38,895 nt of DNA, from positions 1 to 38,895 of the forward strand of contig CALVRZ010000014.1 of NCBI GenBank assembly GCA_944358875.1, in the 5' to 3' direction. The translations under genes were made by a program, and so were the position numbers. The first letter of the stretch is position 1, and the number at the start of each line of letters is the position of its first letter. Below, one piece after another: positions 24,660 through 32,708 of this stretch. The DNA is from an uncultured Bacilli bacterium (lineage in GTDB: Bacteria > Bacillota_I > Bacilli_A > RF39 > UBA660). Under the pieces are notes generated by a model. The model had not been told where the DNA came from and searched no databases. It saw nothing but the letters and a program-made list of their open reading frames with translations.

Positions 24660-25651
24660 CCTGGATCTTTTTGTTGAAGACATCTTTTTAATGTTTTTAC
24701 TTTATCTTTTTCTTCTTGATAATAGGCAATTATTTTTTGACCGGGACAACCACTTTGACAAAGGGAATATTGTTTACATGATGAGCAATTGTTATTGGAA
24801 TTATATTGTCTAATATTAGTGAAATACTCAGAGTTATATAGTTCAGTTAAGGAATGATCTTTGATATTACCACTGATGCCTAGTTTGGTAAAATATTTGA
24901 TAGAGTCACAAGGATAAGCAATGCCATCAAAGCCAATAATCATTATTTCATCGGCGATTATGCATGGGTTATGGGTAATACCTAAAATATTCCAAGGACT
25001 TCCTAGTCTTATTCTTGATTGGTAATTACTATTTAAATATAAGTTTTTAAGCTGTAATAGTTCTTCTTTAGATAAATTCATCTTAGTAGTTCCTTTACCA
25101 TGAGGTACAAATCGTAGTAAACTTATCTTATCAAAATATTTTTTTGCGTTAAACTTTGATATTGTTTCATTAATTGTTGACTCTAACTTGCTTATAGAAT
25201 CTTTAGATACAGCATAATGAAAGCCTAAAGTTGCATTACTATTTTGGAAGATTTGATCAAAGAATGATTCTATATCATATGTTGATTGTTCTTCTTCCTC
25301 TGATAAAGTATCCGCAAGTGAATAAATTATTTTATTTAAACCATTTTTTAATAAATTTTGGTATTTTTTTAATGTTTCGTCAGTACGATAGGCAAAAGTA
25401 TATATCGTTGATTTCATTTTTAAATCATTAGTTAATTTGATTAATTTATCTAAATCATCATACATTAGTGGTTCTCCACCTGTAAAGACAATTGTTTCTA
25501 CACCCATTTGACTAGCTTCTTTAATAATTTTTACAACATCTTGAAAATCTAGTGAGCTTAATTTATTGGAATCACTGGTGGCGTTACTCGAACAATGTTT
25601 ACAATTTCTAGAGCATTTATTTGTTAGTTCTATTTTTACTTCTTTTAACAT
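24647..25651 (-). CDS. Radical SAM protein with SPASM domain
   Basis: About 334 residues. The radical-SAM cluster motif is CSRNCKHC (CxxxCxxC, near residue 13), followed by VFTGGEPLMY. The C-terminus has a SPASM-like set of Cys (PCDSIKYF, NCSSCKQYSLCQSGCPGQ), which would bind extra iron-sulfur clusters. Such enzymes modify peptides or other macromolecules by radical chemistry. AGGTGAT fixes ATG 25651. Its end overlaps the hypermodification-like gene, so the two products probably act on one pathway; a DNA base or a peptide substrate is possible. No small precursor-peptide gene is apparent nearby. Confidence 0.88.
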   Translation of the reverse strand: MLKEVKIELTNKCSRNCKHCSSNATSDSNKLSSLDFQDVVKIIKEASQMGVETIVFTGGEPLMYDDLDKLIKLTNDLKMKSTIYTFAYRTDETLKKYQNLLKNGLNKIIYSLADTLSEEEEQSTYDIESFFDQIFQNSNATLGFHYAVSKDSISKLESTINETISKFNAKKYFDKISLLRFVPHGKGTTKMNLSKEELLQLKNLYLNSNYQSRIRLGSPWNILGITHNPCIIADEIMIIGFDGIAYPCDSIKYFTKLGISGNIKDHSLTELYNSEYFTNIRQYNSNNNCSSCKQYSLCQSGCPGQKIIAYYQEEKDKVKTLKRCLQQKDPGCMN

Positions 25652-25741
25652 AAAATCACCTGTATTTCTTAATAATTGTATCATATATATTTTAGTTTTT
25701 CTATGTTTTGGCTAAATTAATTGGGAATTTTAAAAAAATTG

Positions 25742-25770
25742 TTGAAATTTTTAGGAAAATAGTATATACT
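25742..25770 (+). promoter_or_regulatory. Promoter of tRNA-Arg
   Basis: TTGAAA and TATACT with a 17-base spacer, 20 bases before the tRNA. Confidence 0.8.
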
Positions 25771-25790
25771 ATATATTGTAATTTTTTAGT

Positions 25791-25867
25791 GCGCCCATAG
25801 CTCAATTGGATAGAGCGTTTGGCTACGGACCAAAAGGTTTGGGGTTCGAATCCCTATGGGCGCGCCA
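25791..25867 (+). tRNA. tRNA-Arg (ACG)
   Basis: Complete cloverleaf: acceptor GCGCCCA/TGGGCGC, anticodon loop CTACGGA giving ACG (read as ICG), T loop TTCGAAT, encoded CCA. Confidence 0.97.
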
Positions 25868-25879
25868 CTTAGATATTAT

Positions 25880-25913
25880 ACAAATCCTTATAAATTAAGG
25901 GTTTGTTTTTTTT
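25880..25913 (+). terminator. Intrinsic terminator of tRNA-Arg
   Basis: A 10-bp stem ACAAATCCTT / AAGGGTTTGT followed by a run of eight T. The bases 25914-25975 hold nothing recognisable. Confidence 0.9.
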
Positions 25914-25975
25914 CTAATAATATGATAATTATATATAGCTTATAATCTAGATAGTTGCACCGCGTAGCTTGACGT

Positions 25976-26000
25976 AAAAAAAGCACTACTTAGTAGCACT
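25976..26000 (-). terminator. Intrinsic terminator of the coiled-coil operon
   Basis: Stem AGTGCTACT / AGTAGTGCT (with two wobble pairs) and seven T on the minus strand, directly after the stop of the 77-residue gene. Confidence 0.8.
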
Positions 26001-26234
26001 TTATTTGATAAACAAAGGTAAGATGTCTTTTAGGTTTTGTTCCCCTAATACTTCATTTATATAAGAATGTTCTTCATCTTTGTCAATAGTTACAATTTTG
26101 TAGTTATCTTTAATGTCAGTTTCTTCTTTGTTCACTTCAGCAATATAGTAATAGTCAATATCATTTTTAGTGGCCTTATCAATGGTTAGATATTTTTCAT
26201 TATTAGCTAAAACAATTATTTTATTTAAATCCAT
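26001..26234 (-). CDS. Small protein of unknown function (DUF1292-like look)
   Basis: 77 residues from ATG 26234, chosen because GAGAGGAAG lies upstream; the longer frame to 26255 overlaps the previous gene. The protein is acidic with alternating strands (KIIVLANNEKYLTIDKA, DYYYIAEVNKEETD, NYKIVTIDKDEE) like small DUF1292-type proteins, but the match is only in general shape. It is the last gene of the operon with the two large coiled-coil proteins and has its own terminator. Confidence 0.65.
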   Translation of the reverse strand: MDLNKIIVLANNEKYLTIDKATKNDIDYYYIAEVNKEETDIKDNYKIVTIDKDEEHSYINEVLGEQNLKDILPLFIK

Positions 26235-26247
26235 AATATCTTCCTCT

Positions 26248-27981
26248 CTATTCATTACCAGGTAAACTAGGCATTTCGATATTAGTACCTGGTTGGTCTT
26301 TATTTATTGTAAAATCATTGGGAATATTAGGTAGACCTTTATTTAGTTCTTTCTTGTCATCTTCCATTAGATCACTGGTATCTTCAGGCCAAAACATTTT
26401 ATCGATATTTTCATCATTTAAGATATTGCTTGTATTTCCAACTTCTGGCTCAGGTTCTACGATTGGTTGGACCTTTGGTGTCACAGGTGGAAATATTTCA
26501 TTTGGGAATATATCATTTGTGTTAGAAGAAACTTCTGTTGTAGTCGGCGGAACTGGTGGAGTCTCTATTTGGGGTTCGACAACTTCACTTGTAGTTGGAA
26601 AAATTGGCGTTATATCAGGAATTACAGGAGTAGCTTCTGGTGCTGCTGGTTCTTCTTTAGGTGTTTCCACTGGTGGTTCTTCAATTTTCTCTTCCTTTTT
26701 CACTTCTTTTTCTTTGATACCTAACATTTCCCCGACTCTTTTCATAACCGTGTTAGTTTTGGTTGTAACTATATCAAGATTCATTGAAGCAGGTATATCT
26801 TTTACTTCCACAATGGTATTTGGTTTTAATTGTTCAACTTCTTTCTCTAATGTTACTTCTTCTGTTGGTTCTTCCGTTGGTAATTCATAAGTGTCGATAA
26901 TACAGAATTCTTTTAATAGTTCTAGTATTTCTACTTTTTGATTATCAGCATGAAGATTTTCTAATTTGGCTTGTTTGAATTTGATTTTTTCATTGATACT
27001 ACTTATGTTATCAATGTTTTCTTTTTCAGTTTCTACTTCTTTGTATTGTTCATCAAGCATTGAATATAATGGTAGTAAACTGTCTCTTGTTTCGATATTT
27101 AATTCTTTTCTAATATCTAAACGTTCTTCTAAAAGACTATTTATTTGGGTTCTCTTTTGGAAAATGCTTTCAAAATCAGTAACACTATCAAATACTAGTT
27201 TGTATAGTTTAAGAAGATAACGTTGTTCAACATTTTTATAGTATACTTCTTTAGCTTCTTTAACATATTTTGAATATTCGATTTCATCTTGAGTTGAAAT
27301 GCCTGCAATACGAAGGGTTTCATATGACTTAGTGAAAATATCTAATGATTTTTTATTTTCTTCAATAGTTGTATCTAGTGTTGCGATATCACTATCAATA
27401 TTTGTAGCATCTAAGTTTTGGTAATAGTCATCTTCAAAGGAATGAATGATATCATTGAATTTATCAATTAGTTGATTTTCCATTTGGTCATTTAATTTTT
27501 CATACTCTTTTTTAATTTCTTCTTCTTTTTCTAATTGATTTTTTAATTCTTCAATATCTTTTTCTGTAGATTCTATTTTTTTGCTATTATCTAAATACTC
27601 TTTAATATAGTCTAAACGAACTTGATAATTATTAATATTTTCAGCTTCAGCGATTGGTTCTAATCCTCCAAGTGGCCTTCCTACAGCCTCTTCATATTCA
27701 TCTTCAATTTTCTTTCGACTTTCAACTCTTTCACTGACATATTTAATTAAATCTGATAATTTTCTTTCTTCTTCCTCTAATGTGACAGTCGTATAGAATT
27801 TACTATCTAAATTTTTATTGTATTCTTCTTGTTCAATATTATCTAATTTTATTGCTGTATCTTCAAAATTAGCAACTGTTTCATCTTTGTTTTCAGTATC
27901 CCCGAGTAATAAACTCATACGGAGAATGCGATATAAATTTTCTAAAATACTTTTATTGTTCAAACTACTTGGCCTTATCAT
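26248..27981 (-). CDS. Large coiled-coil protein with Pro-rich acidic tail
   Basis: 577 residues without signal peptide or membrane segment. Residues 60-370 are almost all charged helix and coiled coil; from about 380 the protein turns into a disordered Pro/Glu/Thr-rich tail (EEPPVETPKEEPAAPEATP) ending in MFWPEDTSDLMEDDK and MPSLPGNE. A segment LYKLVFDSVTDFESI recalls LYKLVFDEINKQYNTI of the neighbouring 28003-29796 protein, so the two may be distant paralogues or partners. Role unknown; a scaffold or cytoskeletal protein is one guess. AGAGGTG gives ATG 27981. It sits 21 bases after the other coiled-coil gene. Confidence 0.7.
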   Translation of the reverse strand: MIRPSSLNNKSILENLYRILRMSLLLGDTENKDETVANFEDTAIKLDNIEQEEYNKNLDSKFYTTVTLEEEERKLSDLIKYVSERVESRKKIEDEYEEAVGRPLGGLEPIAEAENINNYQVRLDYIKEYLDNSKKIESTEKDIEELKNQLEKEEEIKKEYEKLNDQMENQLIDKFNDIIHSFEDDYYQNLDATNIDSDIATLDTTIEENKKSLDIFTKSYETLRIAGISTQDEIEYSKYVKEAKEVYYKNVEQRYLLKLYKLVFDSVTDFESIFQKRTQINSLLEERLDIRKELNIETRDSLLPLYSMLDEQYKEVETEKENIDNISSINEKIKFKQAKLENLHADNQKVEILELLKEFCIIDTYELPTEEPTEEVTLEKEVEQLKPNTIVEVKDIPASMNLDIVTTKTNTVMKRVGEMLGIKEKEVKKEEKIEEPPVETPKEEPAAPEATPVIPDITPIFPTTSEVVEPQIETPPVPPTTTEVSSNTNDIFPNEIFPPVTPKVQPIVEPEPEVGNTSNILNDENIDKMFWPEDTSDLMEDDKKELNKGLPNIPNDFTINKDQPGTNIEMPSLPGNE

Positions 27982-28002
27982 TTTTTCACCTCTTCATTCT
28001 TT

Positions 28003-29796
28003 TTACATAGGCATCTCAGGGAAGATAATGTCTTCGACTGAAAAATCCTCTAGTGGTTTACTGTCTTCTTTAAAACGTTTGTCAATTTCTTCTTGTTTTA
28101 CGACTTCTTCATCAACTTTCTCTGGTACTAATTTATTATTTTGAATAACGGGGATCGCATCAACATTAGTTTTGGCATTCTTTTGAACGCGAGAAACAGT
28201 TTTTTCTTCTACTTGTGGTTCAGGTTTTGGATTTTCTGGTAATTCTTCACTAGCTTTCTTTAAATCCATGAACAAGTTCTCTTTCGAATCATCATTAATT
28301 GATTCTTTTTGACTAGGATTAGTATTAGCTTTTTCATCACTAACTTTACTTTGTGTCTTATTATTAGTTTGAGTCTTAGTTTCTTCAATCAACTTATCAA
28401 AGAATGAATATTCTTGTTTGTTAACTGGTGAATCTAATTTTAGTTCTTTCTTTGGTATTTCTTGACGTGGTAGTGATGGTGTTTCTAATTCTTTACTAGG
28501 AAGTTCATTTTTGAAAATGTTGGTACTAGTATTACTATGTGAACGTGTTTGGTTATCCACTTTGTTGTTGATAACTGATTTTTGTTTTTCAGAAAGAAGA
28601 ATTCTGGTTCTTTCCTCGATCTCTTTCTTTCTTTTTTCCTCTAGTTGTTTTTGACGTTTAAGAATTTCTTCTTGGCGTTTCTTTTCTTCTAGTTGTTTTT
28701 GACGAAGAATTTCTTCTTCATGTTTACGTCTTTCTTCTTCTTCTTGTTCTTTTTTACGACGTTCATTTTCAATTATTTCTTTAATACTGCTTAAGAATTC
28801 CTCACTACTATTCTCTTCTTCGATTTCATATAATAACTTACTCTTCTTCTCTTTATCTTCCGTAAGAGTGGTATAGGTTTTAACATCTTGACTTTCGATT
28901 TTGATGGTATTATATTGTTTATTAATTTCATCAAAAACTAATTTGTATAATTCACTACCGGATATACTACGAAGAAGATCATTTATTTCTTCACGTTTCT
29001 TTACTAATTCATCATAATTTTGAACTTTTAAATCATATATTTCTAACAGTTTTAGAATGGTTTTCTTTTCTTTATAATGGTTGAAATCTTCACTCGCGGC
29101 CTTTAACATTGATTCGCATTCTAAAATCAACTCATTATTGGATGTCTTCTTGGCTTTCATGAGATTATCACTGGCTTTAGATAATGAGAATTCTAGTTCA
29201 TTATAAGCTAAATTTATTTCTTTACTACGTTCTGGCAATGAGTATAAGTCTAATTTACGAAAACTTTCATTGAATAAAGAAATCATTCTTTTTTCTAATT
29301 GTTCATTCAAAGTAGCATTACTTTGCATTTTCTCTAGAGCATTGTTAATTCTTTCACCTAAACTGGCTATTTCTTTAGTTAAGAGTTCGATTAGTTTGAC
29401 ATTCTTTTCATATTTGTCAATCGTACTTATTTTCTTTTTGAAATCTGGTAGTTCATCTTCGCCAATAGTTATTGGTTGTTTAGCAATTAAGCCTGTGATT
29501 TCTTTATGTTCATGGCGACGTTTTTCTAAATAAGCAAGTCTTTCTTCGATTAATTCGATTAAACTATGAATGCGTTCTCTTTCTTCATCCATATAATCAG
29601 CCTTTTTGGCTAATGTTTGCATATATACTTTTTCGTACTCTTCATTAGTTAGGTTAAGAATATTTTCTTCAATGCGATTTAATTCATTACATATATCTTT
29701 TATTTCATCTTCATTTGTCATAAAACGAAGACTATTTTTTAGCATTTCGTATTGCTTTTGGCTTTGAATTATTTTTTGACTTTCATACTTCATCAT
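28003..29796 (-). CDS. Large coiled-coil protein, partner of the downstream one
   Basis: About 597 residues, soluble. Residues 1-330 are helical coiled coil, 340-410 a very highly charged Glu/Arg/Lys helix (EEEERRKHEEEILRQKQ), and the rest a Ser/Pro/Lys-rich disordered tail ending in DFSVEDIIFPEMPM. This acidic IFPEMP-like end resembles the end of the 577-residue neighbour and could bind a shared partner. The frame opens at TTG 29802; AGGTGG 6 bases before ATG 29796 marks that ATG as the start. First gene of a three-gene operon. No family recognised. Confidence 0.7.
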   Translation of the reverse strand: MMKYESQKIIQSQKQYEMLKNSLRFMTNEDEIKDICNELNRIEENILNLTNEEYEKVYMQTLAKKADYMDEERERIHSLIELIEERLAYLEKRRHEHKEITGLIAKQPITIGEDELPDFKKKISTIDKYEKNVKLIELLTKEIASLGERINNALEKMQSNATLNEQLEKRMISLFNESFRKLDLYSLPERSKEINLAYNELEFSLSKASDNLMKAKKTSNNELILECESMLKAASEDFNHYKEKKTILKLLEIYDLKVQNYDELVKKREEINDLLRSISGSELYKLVFDEINKQYNTIKIESQDVKTYTTLTEDKEKKSKLLYEIEEENSSEEFLSSIKEIIENERRKKEQEEEERRKHEEEILRQKQLEEKKRQEEILKRQKQLEEKRKKEIEERTRILLSEKQKSVINNKVDNQTRSHSNTSTNIFKNELPSKELETPSLPRQEIPKKELKLDSPVNKQEYSFFDKLIEETKTQTNNKTQSKVSDEKANTNPSQKESINDDSKENLFMDLKKASEELPENPKPEPQVEEKTVSRVQKNAKTNVDAIPVIQNNKLVPEKVDEEVVKQEEIDKRFKEDSKPLEDFSVEDIIFPEMPM

Positions 29797-29925
29797 GGCC
29801 AACCACCTCTTATTATAATTATATAATATTTACAAGATTTGTCAATTATTTCTGGTTTTATTTGTTAATTTTGTCAAGTAATATGGCTATTTTACAAATA
29901 GAAAAAATAGATAGAATGATTCTGT

Positions 29926-30570
29926 CTATTTAAAATATAAATATTTAAAACCTAATTCTTTATACACGTCAGATGATCTTGGAAGGGATAACATTTTGGC
30001 AAAGATTAAGTTATATATTTCATCAAAGAGAAAGATAGCACAGAGTGTATAACTTAAGATCAAGAAGTTTTTCTTTTTCATCTTCCTGGCTATATTAAAA
30101 CATAAAGGGACGATTACATAAATTAGTATTAGACTAAAGAAACCAAAAACGAGGACACTTCTTAGACATACATAGCCATTGATACTACTAAAGCTTAAAA
30201 TTTCTGAATTATAATCCCAACATTTTACTTTTAAGATATATTCCATGAACCAGCCCCCAATATATTCTAAGATGCCCGTGGCTAGAATACTGACTAAGAA
30301 TACATAGAGAGGATTTTTTCTTTTTTTATAAGTTAAAAGATAAACTAAAATGGCTCCAATAGCGTAGATATTTATCCAAGGTAAGAAATTGCCACCCCGC
30401 CAGTAAATGGTGGTCATGCCACTGTTGAAAAAGTAAAATATTACTTCATAAAGCCAACCACATACACCAGTGATAACAATTATAAGGCAAAAGATACCTA
30501 ACATGGTGCTTTTATCAAATTTATAGTCCTTATTTATATAGTCTTTTAATTTTATACTTCTCTTTTTCAT
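29926..30570 (-). CDS. CmpB-like putative ABC transporter permease (PF06541/DUF1113)
   Basis: 214 residues with about six membrane helices. The family signature is visible: GWLYEVIFYFF, GNFLPWINIYAIGA, ILEYIGGWFMEYIL, CWDYNSEILSFSSINGYVCLR. PF06541 is named a putative ABC permease, but its real function is unsettled; no ATPase is adjacent here. GTAGGTAGG gives the ATG. It is a single gene facing away from the kinase-like gene. Confidence 0.85.
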   Translation of the reverse strand: MKKRSIKLKDYINKDYKFDKSTMLGIFCLIIVITGVCGWLYEVIFYFFNSGMTTIYWRGGNFLPWINIYAIGAILVYLLTYKKRKNPLYVFLVSILATGILEYIGGWFMEYILKVKCWDYNSEILSFSSINGYVCLRSVLVFGFFSLILIYVIVPLCFNIARKMKKKNFLILSYTLCAIFLFDEIYNLIFAKMLSLPRSSDVYKELGFKYLYFK

Positions 30571-30710
30571 ACTACCTACCTACATCCATTTTTTTATTTT
30601 ATATTTATATTGTATCAGAAAAATTTAAATATGGAAACTATTAAAGAACAAAATCTTAAATTTTGATAATTAAATTTTAGGTGGATATGTATCGTTTTGT
30701 GAAGATTTAT

Positions 30711-30739
30711 TTGACGAAAGTTCTTTTTTTGATTATAAT
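30711..30739 (+). promoter_or_regulatory. Promoter of the kinase-like gene
   Basis: TTGACG and TATAAT with a 17-base spacer, 27 bases before the start codon. Confidence 0.8.
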
Positions 30740-30766
30740 ATATGCTACTTGAAAGGGGGATAAAAA

Positions 30767-31538
30767 ATGAAGAAGTTAGTTATCGGTGATGATTCATATG
30801 AGAGAATATTTCTTTTAAGGAAAAATTATCTTTTAAAATATTCACCAGTAGATGTTAAGGCATGGGAACTTTTGATGAAGAAACATTTACCTTTTGTAAA
30901 TTGTCCTATTAAAGTAGATGAATTAGATAAAGATGATAGTAACAGATGTAATGTAACTAATTGTAAAAGTAAAATTATTTTACCTTTTTTGACTGACTAC
31001 AAAGCACTTAGCTTTGAAACCTTTACACCTAGTATTAGTGATGAAGATTTTCTAAAGTTATGGAAAAGGAATGTTATTTTATTAAGAGAACTTCACGATA
31101 ACGATATTGTACATGGGGATATTTATGGAAAGAATATAATGATAAATGATAAACTTGATATTCAGTTTATTGACCTTGATGCGATGATTATTGGTGACAT
31201 GATAAGTATAGAACATGGATTAGCTGAAGAAAAAAGAAGATTATACTTGGGATGAATTTAAACAAGTTGGTAGATATGAGGATAAAGTATCTCTCATGGG
31301 AATGTATTTATATTATTTATTTTTAGGTAAATTTCCACCAAATATTGTTGCCTTGGATAATATTTTTAGATATATACATTTACTAGGTTTTAGTGAGGAA
31401 ATGGAACTTGAGTTAATTAGTTATATGATAGAAGATAAAAAAGTAGATGATAATTATTATTTTGAAGATATGATAGATGAGCTAATTAAGATGGGATACG
31501 AAAGAAGTTTTAGTAAAAAGCGCAAATTAATTCATTAA
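30767..31538 (+). pseudogene. Protein-kinase-fold (APH/RIO-like) protein, frameshifted
   Basis: The first 162 codons contain a lipid/aminoglycoside-kinase-like catalytic loop HGDIYGKNIM and the metal-binding DLD (FIDLDAMI). The frame breaks in the A run of GAAGAAAAAAGAAG (about 31230-31240): with one A fewer it continues as EEKEDYTWDEFKQVGRYEDK into the 31296-31538 frame (LMGMYLYYLFLGKFPPN). The full product would be about 257 residues. The substrate is unknown. Either a real frameshift mutation or an A-run sequencing slip is possible, since all catalytic residues precede it. Confidence 0.75.
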
Positions 31539-31568
31539 AGAGCGAATTATGTTTGCGTTTTTATTTTT
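31521..31568 (+). terminator. Intrinsic terminator after the kinase-like gene
   Basis: Interrupted stem CGCAAA+AATTC / GAATT+TTTGCG followed by a T-rich run; it overlaps the last codons of the kinase-like gene. Confidence 0.7.
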
Positions 31569-31622
31569 TTGTGTTATACTTAGTTTAACAAGAAAGTAAC
31601 TTTCATTTTTGATAATAAATGC

Positions 31623-31648
31623 TTAAAACTTCTACTTGGAAGTTTTAA
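31623..31648 (+). promoter_or_regulatory. Leader or operator inverted repeat before the lipoprotein gene
   Basis: A perfect 10-bp inverted repeat TTAAAACTTC / GAAGTTTTAA with a 6-base loop lies between an extended -10 (TGtTATACT, 31572-31580) and the start codon. There is no T run after it, so it is not a terminator. Confidence 0.4.
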
Positions 31649-31676
31649 AATAGATATATGGAAGTGAGGTGTGAAG

Positions 31677-32138
31677 ATGAAGAAAAAGTTAATTTTAGGA
31701 GTAATGACATGTCTTCTACTAACAGGATGTGGTAATGATGGTAACGGTACTTTAACATGTACTAAATCTTCAACTGATGATGATGGCTTAAAAACAGATG
31801 AAACAATTGAAGTGACTTATGAAAACAACAAGGTTACCAATGTTGTTGGTACGACAATTCAGGAAAATGATGAAGAGTCAATCGATATGGTTTATGAATT
31901 TTCAAAATTATTTATTGAATCATTTAATGAAATTAATGGTATCAATGCTGAAGTTGAAAAAGATAGTGATACTTCAATAAAAACTACAATATCTGTCGAC
32001 TATGAAAACCTAGATGTTGATAAACTTAATGAACTTATGGAAGATGCTGATACTGAAGATGCTGTTCTTAGTTCAGATACAGATATTACAATAGATGAGT
32101 TTAAGAAAAATAATTTGAAAGATTATACTTGTGAATAG
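31677..32138 (+). CDS. Secreted lipoprotein, DUF1307-like
   Basis: About 153 residues with a clear lipoprotein signal: basic MKKKLILG, a hydrophobic stretch and lipobox LLTGC, so it is lipid-anchored outside the membrane. The mature part is acidic with paired-strand stretches (IEVTYENNKVTNVVG, TTISVDYENLDVDKL) and a final Cys, as in DUF1307/YehR-type small lipoproteins. Function unknown. GAGGTG selects ATG 31677 over the in-frame GTG 31671. It has its own leader and terminator. Confidence 0.8.
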   Translation: MKKKLILGVMTCLLLTGCGNDGNGTLTCTKSSTDDDGLKTDETIEVTYENNKVTNVVGTTIQENDEESIDMVYEFSKLFIESFNEINGINAEVEKDSDTSIKTTISVDYENLDVDKLNELMEDADTEDAVLSSDTDITIDEFKKNNLKDYTCE

Positions 32139-32146
32139 GAATTAAG

Positions 32147-32192
32147 AAAAGTACGAGATAATATTTTAGTTTTATTATCTTCGTACTTTTTT
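32147..32192. terminator. Bidirectional intrinsic terminator
   Basis: A long stem AAAAGTACGA+GATAATA / TATTATC+TCGTACTTTT with one bulge and a T run; it ends the lipoprotein gene and overlaps the last codons of the convergent gene. Confidence 0.9.
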
Positions 32193-32639
32193 CTTTTCTT
32201 TACACTTCTCTTTTAAGTAGATAGTTGTAGTTAAGGTTATAAGATTTTCATCATTTAAAAAGTCTTCATAATCAATATTTCTCTTTAACCTTTCTACTTT
32301 TTCTAAGTAAGGAAAATTAATTTCAACATTAGGAATTGCATACTCTGGTATGGCCTCGATATATGAGAAGTTAATGTATTCAAAGTAATAACCTAAGCCA
32401 ATATATTTATTTAATATTTCATCAGGAATGTTATATGTACATAATATTTTATCAGAAGTGGTATCTTGATAGAGGATATCACTTAACTTTTGAAAAAAAT
32501 GTAAATATCTTTGATGAGGTTGATACTTATGATTGTTCAATTTAGGATTAGGATAAAAGAAACGACTTATTTTACTAAAATCATGAGTATTTAAGATAAT
32601 ATTTATTTCATATTCACTACATAGCCTATAAACTTGCAT
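32175..32639 (-). CDS. Unknown small protein with N-terminal MQVYRLCSEYE
   Basis: 154 residues, soluble. It starts MQVYRLCSEYEINIILNTHDF, has a middle with TSDKILCTYNIPDEILNKYIGLGYYF, and ends in a basic Lys/Arg tail. I recall similar small proteins in gut Bacillota but not a named function; the opening has some look of an RNA 2'-phosphotransferase or ADP-ribosyl-type fold, which is speculation. AAGGAAGTG gives the ATG, with the same upstream sequence pattern as the gene at 16055-17008. Single gene. Confidence 0.7.
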   Translation of the reverse strand: MQVYRLCSEYEINIILNTHDFSKISRFFYPNPKLNNHKYQPHQRYLHFFQKLSDILYQDTTSDKILCTYNIPDEILNKYIGLGYYFEYINFSYIEAIPEYAIPNVEINFPYLEKVERLKRNIDYEDFLNDENLITLTTTIYLKEKCKEKKKVRR

Positions 32640-32708
32640 ATGGCACTTCCTTATAATAATTTTTTCTTTAGTGATTTATTTTAATTATTTACTTAGGCAA
32701 AGACATAA

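Noticed and set aside
26318-26890. Long Gly/Ser/Val-rich plus-strand frame opposite the coiled-coil gene
   Set aside because: Its composition is the mirror of the Pro/Glu/Thr-rich tail on the minus strand; no RBS or promoter.
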